DNA of 64,000 nt from JAZNSB01 sp045590955 (GTDB lineage Bacteria > Pseudomonadota > Alphaproteobacteria > RF32 > CAG-239): NCBI GenBank assembly GCA_045590955.1, contig JAZNSB010000003.1:1-64000 (forward strand), read 5' to 3'. Under the pieces are notes generated by a model. That model worked only from the letters and a program-made list of their open reading frames with translations, ran no database searches and had not been told where the DNA came from. The position numbers were made by a program, and so were the translations under genes. This document shows positions 1-7,373 of this stretch, in pieces. The stretch's first letter is position 1; each line of letters begins with the position of its first letter.

Positions 1-399
1 TTAGATGTTGAACATGCCGATATTGATCAAACAACTGTTGCCGATATTTGTGCTTCTTTTCAGCTTGCCGTAACAGAATGTTTGGTTAAAAAACTTGAAG
101 ACGCTATTCGTACATTCAAAAAAGATTTTCCAGAGGGAAAAGATTTGGTGGTTTCCGGCGGAGTGGCTGCAAATTCTTATTTAAGAGCTTCTTTAGAGGA
201 TTTGGCCAAAAAGCATTCCTTGGTCTTTTCTGCTCCACCAATAAAGCTTTGCACAGACAATGGCGTGATGGTGGCTTGGGCCGGGCTTGAAAAGTTTGAA
301 AAAGGAATGGTTTCTGATTTTGGATTTAAACCCCGTCCTCGTTGGCCTTTGGATGAAAATGCACCTAAAGTTGCCGGTGCAGGAGGAGTAAAAGCATGA
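1..399 (+). CDS. tsaD: tRNA N6-threonylcarbamoyladenosine transferase TsaD, C-terminal part
   Basis: This is the C-terminal 132 residues of TsaD, which transfers threonylcarbamoyl from TC-AMP to A37 of ANN-decoding tRNAs in the cytoplasm with TsaB and TsaE. The reading frame is open from base 1, so the start lies outside the window. Visible family marks are the SGGVAAN loop (ATP-binding part of the ASKHA fold) and the CTDNGVM segment near the end, whose Asp binds the active-site metal in the family. The stop codon overlaps the start of nth by four bases (ATGA), so the two are probably translationally coupled. The assignment is firm; only the truncation by the window edge limits it. Confidence 0.95.
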   Translation, partial: LDVEHADIDQTTVADICASFQLAVTECLVKKLEDAIRTFKKDFPEGKDLVVSGGVAANSYLRASLEDLAKKHSLVFSAPPIKLCTDNGVMVAWAGLEKFEKGMVSDFGFKPRPRWPLDENAPKVAGAGGVKA

Positions 400-1031
400 G
401 AAAGCAAAATGAAGTTTTTGAAATTATGGGTGTTTTAGAAAAACTAAACCCGAATCCAAAATCTGAATTGTTTTATACTAATGATTATACCCTGTTGGTG
501 GCAATCATTCTTTCTGCTCAAAGCACCGATAAGGGTGTAAATAAAGCTACTCCTGCGCTTTTTGAGGTTGCTGATAATCCACAAAAAATGGTAGATTTGG
601 GCCTAGAAAACCTAAAATCATATATAAAAACTATAGGGCTTTATAATAATAAAGCAAACAATATTATTAAGATGAGTCGGACTCTATTGGATGAATATGG
701 TGGAAGAGTGCCATCAGAAAGAACTTTGTTAGAAAAGCTTCCCGGTGTGGGAAGAAAAACCGCTAATGTGTTATTAAATGTGTGGTATAATAAACCATAT
801 ATTGCTGTTGATACCCATGTAATGAGGTTGGCAAAGCGTCTTGGGTTTAGTAATGGGAAAACACCTTTAGATATTGAAAAAGATCTGGAAAAGATTATTC
901 CAGATCAATTTAAAGTTAACACAAACCATTTGTTGGTTTTGTTTGGCAGATATCTTTGTAAGGCCAAAAAACCCCATTGTTTTAAATGTCCTATAGCACA
1001 TTTGTGTAAATCTGCAGACAAAAACCTTTAG
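396..1031 (+). CDS. nth: Endonuclease III (DNA glycosylase/AP lyase)
   Basis: This 211-residue protein is endonuclease III, which removes oxidised pyrimidines and nicks the abasic site during base excision repair. The helix-hairpin-helix LPGVGRKTAN holds the catalytic Lys (K121), and the catalytic Asp is D139 in VDTHVMR. The C-terminal [4Fe-4S] loop is complete, with cysteines 188, 195, 198 and 204 in the classic C-x6-C-x2-C-x5-C spacing. Length matches the family. The start overlaps the tsaD stop (ATGA). Its 3' end overlaps the convergent secB end by four bases. Confidence 0.97.
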   Translation: MRKQNEVFEIMGVLEKLNPNPKSELFYTNDYTLLVAIILSAQSTDKGVNKATPALFEVADNPQKMVDLGLENLKSYIKTIGLYNNKANNIIKMSRTLLDEYGGRVPSERTLLEKLPGVGRKTANVLLNVWYNKPYIAVDTHVMRLAKRLGFSNGKTPLDIEKDLEKIIPDQFKVNTNHLLVLFGRYLCKAKKPHCFKCPIAHLCKSADKNL

Positions 1032-1480
1032 TTGGCCTTTTTTCTGGCATAAATTTGTGCAAAATCTATGGGTTGCAAATTAATTGGTGGAAGTCCTGCG
1101 TTTGCAAGATTGTGCAAAATTATGCTTCTGGCAAAAGGAAACATTTGTCTTGGTATTTCTATAAGCAAAACAGGTTCTATGTGTTCCTTTGGAATGTTTA
1201 GTGTAACAACAGACGCATATTCAAGCTCTAATATAAAAATCTTTTTCTCTTCAAAATTACCTTCCAGCAACATCTTTAGCGTTACATTAAAAAAGTTTTT
1301 TTCCAGATGTTTTGCCTGAATATCGACGTTTATATCCACTTGCGGTGCTGCATTCAATTCCTTAAAAATTTCCGGAGCCAAAGGAACTTCTAAAGAAAGG
1401 TCTTTTATATATTGTGCGTTTATAAAAATTTGCGGAGCCTGTTGTTGCTCTTGTGCTTTTGTTTTTTGTTCTTTTTTCAT
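1028..1480 (-). CDS. secB: Protein-export chaperone SecB
   Basis: This 150-residue protein matches SecB, the tetrameric cytoplasmic chaperone that holds unfolded preproteins and delivers them to SecA. After a charged, Gln-rich N-terminus (about 15 residues) comes the conserved core: the segment QIFINAQYIKDLSLEVP, then VDINVDIQAK and the C-terminal PPINLQPIDFAQIY. Length is close to the usual 150-165 residues. It is transcribed away from the Tim44-like gene, with 123 bases between them that should hold both promoters; AGGAGAGG sits upstream of the ATG. secB beside a Tim44-like gene, mltA and smr is a common alphaproteobacterial arrangement. Confidence 0.95.
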   Translation of the reverse strand: MKKEQKTKAQEQQQAPQIFINAQYIKDLSLEVPLAPEIFKELNAAPQVDINVDIQAKHLEKNFFNVTLKMLLEGNFEEKKIFILELEYASVVTLNIPKEHIEPVLLIEIPRQMFPFARSIILHNLANAGLPPINLQPIDFAQIYARKKAN

Positions 1481-1603
1481 CTGCCTCTCCTTTGTTTATA
1501 AAAGATAGAATAAATTATTTTTGTCAGCTGTCAAACATTTAAGTTGATTAAACCAATAAATGCTCTATATATATACTTATATGAATTTTTAACAGGAGCG
1601 GTT

Positions 1604-2260
1604 ATGCATTTTTTGGATATTTTAATTCTTTTATTGGCTGTTTTGTTTATTTTAAAAAAACTAAAGAGTATTTTAGGTACTCAACCGAATATGATAAAAC
1701 AAAACAAGATTTCTCAAGAAAATGCTTCTAAAATTTTTGCTTTTATTATGCAAGAAGCCGAAAAACAACAGAAAAAAGAAGAAAAAATCATTGCTTCAGA
1801 AACTTCTGAAGAAAACAGTCCAATTGAATATGTTTTAAATAAAATTCCAAATTTTAACAAAAAAATCTTCCTGAAAAACGCAATGAGAGCCTTTGAAATT
1901 ATTGTTGAGGCTGTTGCTCAGGGAGATAAAGCTTCTTTAAAACCATTGCTTAATAACTCTTTGTTTGAGAAGATATCCGCTGTTTTAGATGATAGAAAAG
2001 AAAATGGTATTGTGGCAGAAACAGACTTTATTGGTTTTGATAAAGTGGAAATTATAAATGCAACTCTTAATGATGAAAAAATGGTTTCTGTTGTGGTTAA
2101 ATTTATTTCTCAACAAGTGAATTTGCTTAAAAACAAAGACGGTGAAATAATTGAAGGAGATCCTCAGTTTATTCAAACAATCTCAGATTGTTGGACTTTT
2201 GAAAAAGATATTACATCAAACAACCCTTCTTGGTCTTTGGCGTCTACAAAAAATGTATAA
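1604..2260 (+). CDS. Tim44-like domain protein, membrane-anchored
   Basis: This 218-residue protein has an N-terminal membrane segment (about residues 3-18, FLDILILLLAVLFIL), a charged linker rich in Lys and Glu, and a C-terminal Tim44-like domain (about residues 85-215). In alphaproteobacteria such proteins (TimA type) sit at the inner membrane; the mitochondrial Tim44 docks Hsp70 to the import channel, but the bacterial role is not settled. I chose ATG 1604 because AGGAG lies at 1594-1598 and the membrane anchor then begins at once; an in-frame ATG at 1544 would add 20 residues without a ribosome site. The last eight bases overlap mltA. Placement between secB and mltA supports the call. Confidence 0.85.
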   Translation: MHFLDILILLLAVLFILKKLKSILGTQPNMIKQNKISQENASKIFAFIMQEAEKQQKKEEKIIASETSEENSPIEYVLNKIPNFNKKIFLKNAMRAFEIIVEAVAQGDKASLKPLLNNSLFEKISAVLDDRKENGIVAETDFIGFDKVEIINATLNDEKMVSVVVKFISQQVNLLKNKDGEIIEGDPQFIQTISDCWTFEKDITSNNPSWSLASTKNV

Positions 2261-3407
2261 AAAAACTATAATTCTTTTTGTGATACTTTCTCTTTTTTGC
2301 GGTTGTAAAAAACGCGAAGAACCGGTTGTTGAAAAACCTTTATTACCAATCTCTTTTTCTGAAGTAACCGGTTGGAATAATGAGAGTTTTGAAGATTTTA
2401 TCCCAGCTTTTGCAGAAAATTGTAAAAAAATTATAACTTTGCAACAAAACCTAAAGTCATCAATGTTTGAAATAAACTTGTCTGACTATAAAAAAGTTTG
2501 TATTGATTTTTTTAACACCAAACAATTTTCAAAAACCTCTCTTAGATTTTTTTTAGAAAAAAATTTCAATTTGTATAAAATAAAAGATCAAAATTCCGGA
2601 ATTTTTACTTCTTATTATGCGCCGTTTTTTGATGCCTCTTTAACAAAAAAAGGTGCTTTTCTTTATCCTTTATTGGCAAAACCTGATGATGGTATTGTTA
2701 TTAATCTTCAGGATTTTGATAAATCTTTTCCTCAAAAACAATTATTAGGAAAAATTCAAAATGGTAAATTAATCCCTTATGATGAAAGAAAGGATATTGT
2801 TAAAAAAACTACATCTTCTGTTCTGCTGTGGTTAAAAAACTTTTCTGATATCGTTGATTTACAAACTCAAGGATCCGGTATTGCAAAACTGGAAGATGAT
2901 AGTTTGATTAATGTCTCTTATGATATATCAAACAATTTGGAATTTAAGGGAATGGGTAAAATTCTGATAGAAAAAAATATATTACAATCAGGTGCGGCAA
3001 CTTCTTTGCATGTGAAACGCTGGATAAAAAACAACCCTGAAGAAGCAATGAAGTTATTTAATGAAAACAAGCGTTTTGTTTTTCATAAAACAAGCCCATT
3101 AAAAAACGTTACAGGGGCTTTTGGAACAGCCTTGTTGGCACAAAGAAGCTTGGCCGTGGATAAAAATTTTATCCCTCTTGGAACATTGTTGTGGTTAGAC
3201 ACAAAAGGTCCGGATAAAGAGAATGTTAAAAAACTTGTTTTTGCTCATGATACCGGAGCAGATATTGTTGGTAAAATCAGAGGAGACTTGTTTTGGGGTG
3301 TGGGAGATGATACTGTGTTAGAAAAATCCGGTAAAATGAAAAATAACGGTTTTTATTACATATTGTTACCAAAAAGCGTTTTGGAGAATGTTAATGAAAA
3401 AAAATAA
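2253..3407 (+). CDS. mltA: Membrane-bound lytic murein transglycosylase A (lipoprotein)
   Basis: This 384-residue protein is MltA, which cleaves the MurNAc-GlcNAc bond of peptidoglycan and leaves a 1,6-anhydro end. ATG 2253 gives a lipoprotein signal: a Lys-rich start, a hydrophobic run, then FCGC with the lipidated Cys at about residue 17. An upstream in-frame start would bury this signal. The MltA barrel shows FTSYYAPFFD and VDLQTQGSGIAKL; the C-terminal 3D domain shows the acidic residues in AHDTGADIVGKIRGDLFWG. It overlaps the Tim44-like gene upstream by eight bases and the membrane-protein gene downstream by 14, so it is part of one operon. Confidence 0.94.
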   Translation: MYKKTIILFVILSLFCGCKKREEPVVEKPLLPISFSEVTGWNNESFEDFIPAFAENCKKIITLQQNLKSSMFEINLSDYKKVCIDFFNTKQFSKTSLRFFLEKNFNLYKIKDQNSGIFTSYYAPFFDASLTKKGAFLYPLLAKPDDGIVINLQDFDKSFPQKQLLGKIQNGKLIPYDERKDIVKKTTSSVLLWLKNFSDIVDLQTQGSGIAKLEDDSLINVSYDISNNLEFKGMGKILIEKNILQSGAATSLHVKRWIKNNPEEAMKLFNENKRFVFHKTSPLKNVTGAFGTALLAQRSLAVDKNFIPLGTLLWLDTKGPDKENVKKLVFAHDTGADIVGKIRGDLFWGVGDDTVLEKSGKMKNNGFYYILLPKSVLENVNEKK

Positions 3408-3906
3408 CAAAGCAGATTTATTAATATACAAAGCCCTAAACAGTGCTTTTAAACAAAACAAATTAAGATTTTATCTTAATTATGAAAAAATTAATCGCCC
3501 GGGGTCTCCTGTTTATAATCCTTGGGAGGTCTTGTTGCCCATTTTGGTGCCTGTTGTGCTTGGTGTTATACTTATCTTATGGACAAACATCCTTGTTGGA
3601 ATTTTGTTTATTGTGGCGATGTTGTTGCTCTATATTCATTATGTAAAAAAACGCTTTTATTCTAATTTGGTAACTAGAACCAAAAATATGATGGAAAAAG
3701 ATCTTAATAGCTTTAAAACATTGTGGAATTATGGTGGTTTTGTATTGGTAAATGCAGAAAATAAAACTATAGGCTGTGTTGCACCGAAAGGTGATTGGAA
3801 AGAGTTTGTTGTGCAAAATTTTGCTGATTTTATGGTTGAAAAAAAAGAAGAAAAAAAAGAAGAAGTTGTTATAGATGAAAAACCAAGATCAAGAAGACGA
3901 AAATAA
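3394..3906 (+). CDS. Hypothetical inner-membrane protein between mltA and smr
   Basis: I do not recognise this 170-residue protein. After about 40 soluble residues it has two adjacent membrane segments (about residues 44-64 and 68-87), then a soluble domain of about 60 residues and a tail rich in Lys and Glu ending in RSRRRK. ATG 3394 is preferred over the in-frame ATG at 3388 because GGAG at 3383-3386 is then seven bases away. It overlaps mltA by 14 bases and the smr gene by 32, so all three are cotranscribed. No function can be inferred beyond a probable link to the envelope genes upstream. Confidence 0.75.
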   Translation: MKKNNKADLLIYKALNSAFKQNKLRFYLNYEKINRPGSPVYNPWEVLLPILVPVVLGVILILWTNILVGILFIVAMLLLYIHYVKKRFYSNLVTRTKNMMEKDLNSFKTLWNYGGFVLVNAENKTIGCVAPKGDWKEFVVQNFADFMVEKKEEKKEEVVIDEKPRSRRRK

Positions 3907-4357
3907 TTTTCAGGCTCTTATTGAAGGTGTTGAAAAAATAAAAACAAATAGTGTTTTTATTAAACCTAAGCAAATAAAAAAAATAAAAAAAGACAACAAT
4001 TTTGTGCCGGAAAAAGATATTTCTGATTTAGGTTTTCTTGATGTTGGAAACCTGTCTTTCGTTGATAGAAATACTGCAAAAAAATTTAAAACCAGCAAAT
4101 TAAAAATAGATGCAAGTATTGACTTACACGGTTTAACAGAAAAAGAAGCTTTTTCTGTTGTTTGTGATTTTGTAAAAGATTCTTACTCTAAGCGGTTTAG
4201 AAATATATTGATTATCACCGGAAATGGTGAATGTTTAAAAAACAGACTACCTGAATGGTTAAACACATATTTTAGATCTATTGTTCTTTGTTTTGTTCAT
4301 CCTGCACAAAATAAGGGTGGGCAGGGAGCTTTGCAAATTTTATTAAAAAGGCATTAA
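3875..4357 (+). CDS. Smr (MutS2 C-terminal-like) domain protein
   Basis: This 160-residue protein has a poorly conserved Lys-rich N-terminal half and a C-terminal Smr domain (about residues 80-160). Seen motifs are IDLHG, the IITGNG turn (TGKG or HGKG in many relatives, so Asn replaces Lys) and GGQGALQILLKR at the end. Stand-alone Smr proteins are proposed or shown to be nucleases acting on DNA junctions or RNA; the substrate of this one is unknown. The gene starts inside the preceding membrane-protein gene and its last four bases overlap the convergent dnaQ. An Smr gene after mltA is usual in Alphaproteobacteria. Confidence 0.88.
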   Translation: MKNQDQEDENNFQALIEGVEKIKTNSVFIKPKQIKKIKKDNNFVPEKDISDLGFLDVGNLSFVDRNTAKKFKTSKLKIDASIDLHGLTEKEAFSVVCDFVKDSYSKRFRNILIITGNGECLKNRLPEWLNTYFRSIVLCFVHPAQNKGGQGALQILLKRH

Positions 4358-5040
4358 TTGTTCCATATTGCGTTTTTTAATTTGCTATTTAAGAAATTTT
4401 CATGATTTTCCATTTCTTCTGCTGTTACATGAAAGTTTCTGGAAGGCTTAAAGCTTCTTTCTACTTCAACAACCAATGTTTGTGCTTTTTGCTGTACATC
4501 TGTTTTTAAAGCAAATACAGGTTCTTTTCCGCCAATGAGTTCAAGATATACCTGAGCAAGTAATTGGGAATCAAGAAGAGCTCCGTGAGATGTTCTGGAA
4601 GAATTGTCAACATTAAATCTTTTACAAAGGGCGTCTAAGTTATTTTTTGATCCTGGAAATTTTTTCTTAGCAATTTCCAGTGTATCTATTACTCTTTCCC
4701 ATGCAAAACCTTCTTTGTTTATATTGCTTAACTCTTGATTTAAAAACTTTATATCAAAAGAAGCATTATGGGCAACAAGCTTGGAATCTGTTCCTACAAA
4801 ATCCAAAAAATCATCTATTATATCTTCAAAAACAGGAAAATCCTGTAAAAATTGAGTTGACAGGCCATGTACTTTAAAAGCTTCTTCCGGCATGTCTCTT
4901 TGTGGATTAATATATTGATGGTATGTTCTTCCTGTAGGAATATGATTTTCTAATTCAACAGCACCTATTTCTACAATTCTATCACCATTTTTTTCATCAA
5001 AACCTGTTGTTTCCGTATCAAATACAATTTCCCTTACCAT
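4354..5040 (-). CDS. dnaQ: DNA polymerase III epsilon subunit (3'-5' proofreading exonuclease)
   Basis: This 228-residue protein is the proofreading subunit of the replicative polymerase. The DEDDh exonuclease residues are all visible: D8 and E10 in FDTETTG, D96 in HNASFD, H152 and D157 in SHGALLDSQ. The nuclease domain fills residues 1-175; the remaining C-terminal stretch should bind the polymerase subunit, as in E. coli. It is coupled to the upstream coaE by TAATG (one-base overlap). Its 3' end overlaps the convergent smr gene by four bases. Confidence 0.95.
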   Translation of the reverse strand: MVREIVFDTETTGFDEKNGDRIVEIGAVELENHIPTGRTYHQYINPQRDMPEEAFKVHGLSTQFLQDFPVFEDIIDDFLDFVGTDSKLVAHNASFDIKFLNQELSNINKEGFAWERVIDTLEIAKKKFPGSKNNLDALCKRFNVDNSSRTSHGALLDSQLLAQVYLELIGGKEPVFALKTDVQQKAQTLVVEVERSFKPSRNFHVTAEEMENHENFLNSKLKNAIWNN

Positions 5041-5618
5041 TATAAAATTCCGTCTATAATTAAAATGATTTCTTGTTTTAGTTTTTGAATACTTTTGTCT
5101 GTATTAATAAGAATATCAACTTTCTCTATTTTGTCTTTATTTTTTTGTTGTATTGTATATATGTTATTAAATTGTGTTTCTGATATTTTATCTCTGCGTA
5201 AAACTCTTTCTTTTTGTTTATCTTTTTCAAGAAAAACACCTATGGTTTTATAACAATATTTATCCCATCCCATTTCATATAAAAGAGCTAAATCAATAAA
5301 AAGAAGCTGACATTTTTTAGTATTTTTTCTTATTGTTGATTTAAGTTTATTAAAAACATATGGATGAATGATGTTTTCCAATGTTTTTAGTTTGTCGTGA
5401 TCTTTAAAAACTATTTCTCTTAATGTTTTCTTGTTTATTTTTCCGTTTTCAAACACTTCAGGAAAGTATCTTTTAACGCAAGAAATAACCGAAGTATTGC
5501 TGTAAGCTTTTCTTCCCCAAAAATCAGCATCAAAAACACAAAAACCCAAGTTTCTTACAATTTTTGCAATTGTTGATTTTCCACATCCAATAAAGCCGGT
5601 AATTCCTATTATTTTCAT
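5040..5618 (-). CDS. coaE: Dephospho-CoA kinase
   Basis: This 192-residue P-loop kinase performs the last step of coenzyme A synthesis, phosphorylating the ribose 3'-OH of dephospho-CoA. The nucleotide loop GFIGCGKST lies at residues 8-16, and DADFWGRKAY fits the conserved DAD motif that contacts substrate. FIDLALLYEMGWDKYC matches the conserved LLFE region, with a Tyr in place of Phe. Length is normal. It is the first gene of a coaE-dnaQ pair; many alphaproteobacteria carry maf and aroE before coaE, which are missing here, and the gene instead faces the origin-like stretch and rho. Confidence 0.94.
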   Translation of the reverse strand: MKIIGITGFIGCGKSTIAKIVRNLGFCVFDADFWGRKAYSNTSVISCVKRYFPEVFENGKINKKTLREIVFKDHDKLKTLENIIHPYVFNKLKSTIRKNTKKCQLLFIDLALLYEMGWDKYCYKTIGVFLEKDKQKERVLRRDKISETQFNNIYTIQQKNKDKIEKVDILINTDKSIQKLKQEIILIIDGIL

Positions 5619-6086
5619 AAAAACCCTTTATTTTCAAATAGTTATAAATTATCAACAACCCATCTGCTTTTTGTGTATAAGTTACAAGAATAGTACTTTT
5701 TTGATTAATTATTCATGTTTACTTATTTTATTAAACAAAGTTATCCAGATGTGTATATGTTATGTTCACCTATAAGATATGTGAATATAACTTTTTTATC
5801 AACAGTCTTTTGAGTTTTTTTAATATATTGTTTTCTTTATAAAAACCGCTTTTCTATACACACATTTTTCAACAGTTTTATTTGTGTGTATATTTCTGTG
5901 TATATTTTTTTATTTCACAATTTAACAGCCATCTACTAACAACAACAAATTTTTTAAATTTAAATGATAGGAAGGATTGATTGTGCATAAGTTTTGAGTT
6001 TGACTTTTTAAAAAAACTAATATATATATGCAGCATATTTAATGTCTTATCCGGTTCCGGAAATTTTCATCAATATAGGAAAAATC
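5619..6086. other. Candidate replication origin (oriC): gene-free AT-rich stretch with DnaA-box-like sites
   Basis: No gene is visible between coaE and rho. Two sites fit the DnaA-box consensus TTATNCACA exactly on the minus strand: 5672-5680 and 5982-5990. Near matches are TTATCAACA at 5649-5657 and 5796-5804, TTATCCAGA at 5741-5749, CTATACACA at 5854-5862, and TGTGTATAT at 5750-5758, 5885-5893 and 5897-5905. Very AT-rich tracts (about 5800-5835 and 5945-5965) could serve as unwinding elements. In many alphaproteobacteria the origin lies between the coaE-dnaQ side and the hemE-rho side, and here those flanks are brought together. The rho promoter must also lie here. Function is inferred from motifs and context only. 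Confidence 0.6.
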
Positions 6087-7340
6087 ATGAATTTAAAACA
6101 GTTAAAAGAAAAAACTCCTCAGGAGTTATTAGAACAAGCTGAATCTTTGGGTATTGAAGATGCATCTTCAATGAGAAAACAAGATTTAATGTTTAGTATT
6201 TTGAAAAAAATAGCTTCTGATGACAGTGCAATTTTGGGCGAAGGCGTTATAGAAGTAATGCAAGATGGTTTTGGTTTCTTGCGTTCATTAGAATCTAATT
6301 ATTTAGCCGGTCCTGACGATATTTATGTATCTCCGGCACAGGTTAGAAAATATGCTTTGAGAACAGGCGATACTGTTGAAGGGGAAATTAGAGCGCCAAA
6401 AGAAAATGAAAGATATTTTGCTTTAACAAAAATAAATAAGATAAATTTTGAAGATCCGGAACTTTCTAAGTTAAGGGTTAATTTTGACAACCTTACACCT
6501 TTATATCCTACAAAAAAATTGGATTTTGATGTAATTTGCGGAGATAAAGATTATACGACAAGGGTAATTGATTTAATTGCACCTCAGGGAAAAGGACAAA
6601 GAGGTCTTATTGTTGCTCCTCCTAGAACAGGTAAAACGGTTATGTTGCAAAATATTGCTCATGCAATTGCAACAAAACATCCTGAAGTTCATCTTATGGT
6701 TCTTTTGATTGATGAAAGACCTGAAGAGGTTACGGATATGACGCGTTCTGTTAAAGGAGAGGTTATTTCATCTACCTTTGATGAGCCGGCATCAAGACAC
6801 GTTCAGGTTGCTGAAATGTGTATTGAAAAAGCAAAACGTTTGGTAGAAATGAAAAAAGATGTTGTGATTTTGCTTGATTCAATAACTCGTTTGGGTAGAG
6901 CTTATAATACTGTTGTTCCTTCTTCCGGTAAGGTTTTAACCGGTGGTGTTGATGCAAATGCTTTACAAAGACCAAAAAGACTTTTGGGTGCTGCAAGAAA
7001 TGTGGAAGAAGGTGGTTCTTTAACAATTATTGCAACAGCTTTGATTGATACAGGTTCAAGAATGGATGAAGTTATTTTTGAAGAATTTAAAGGAACCGGT
7101 AACTCTGAAATTATACTTGATAGAAAACTTACAGATAAAAGATTGTTCCCAACAATTGATATTACACGCTCAGGAACCAGAAAAGAAGAGCTTTTGGTTG
7201 ATAAGGCAACTTTATCTAAAATGTGGGTATTAAGAAGAGTTTTAATGCAAATGGGAATGACGGATGGTATGGAATTCTTACTTGATAAACTCAAAGTAAG
7301 CAAAGATAACCAAGATTTTTTTAATACAATGAATCAGTAA
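6087..7340 (+). CDS. rho: Transcription termination factor Rho
   Basis: This 417-residue protein is the hexameric RNA helicase that ends transcription of unprotected RNA. Order of parts: N-terminal helical Rho_N domain (MNLKQLKEKTPQELL onward), cold-shock-like RNA-binding domain with DGFGFLRS and DIYVSP, then the RecA-type ATPase with the P-loop APPRTGKT and VLLIDERPEEVTDM. ATG 6087 gives the usual length and has AGGA seven bases upstream; an in-frame ATG at 6042 would add 15 residues and has no such site. It is transcribed away from the origin-like stretch. Confidence 0.97.
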   Translation: MNLKQLKEKTPQELLEQAESLGIEDASSMRKQDLMFSILKKIASDDSAILGEGVIEVMQDGFGFLRSLESNYLAGPDDIYVSPAQVRKYALRTGDTVEGEIRAPKENERYFALTKINKINFEDPELSKLRVNFDNLTPLYPTKKLDFDVICGDKDYTTRVIDLIAPQGKGQRGLIVAPPRTGKTVMLQNIAHAIATKHPEVHLMVLLIDERPEEVTDMTRSVKGEVISSTFDEPASRHVQVAEMCIEKAKRLVEMKKDVVILLDSITRLGRAYNTVVPSSGKVLTGGVDANALQRPKRLLGAARNVEEGGSLTIIATALIDTGSRMDEVIFEEFKGTGNSEIILDRKLTDKRLFPTIDITRSGTRKEELLVDKATLSKMWVLRRVLMQMGMTDGMEFLLDKLKVSKDNQDFFNTMNQ

Positions 7341-7345
7341 AATAA

Positions 7346-7373
7346 AGAAGAGGGGTTAATAAACCTCTCTTCT
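7346..7373. terminator. Hairpin between convergent rho and ftsK
   Basis: A 12-bp stem (7346-7357 with 7362-7373, one G-T pair) closes an AATA loop. On the minus strand it is followed by a T-rich run, so it fits best as the ftsK terminator; it overlaps the last codons of ftsK. On the plus strand the T tract is weak, so rho may use it only partly. Confidence 0.6.
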
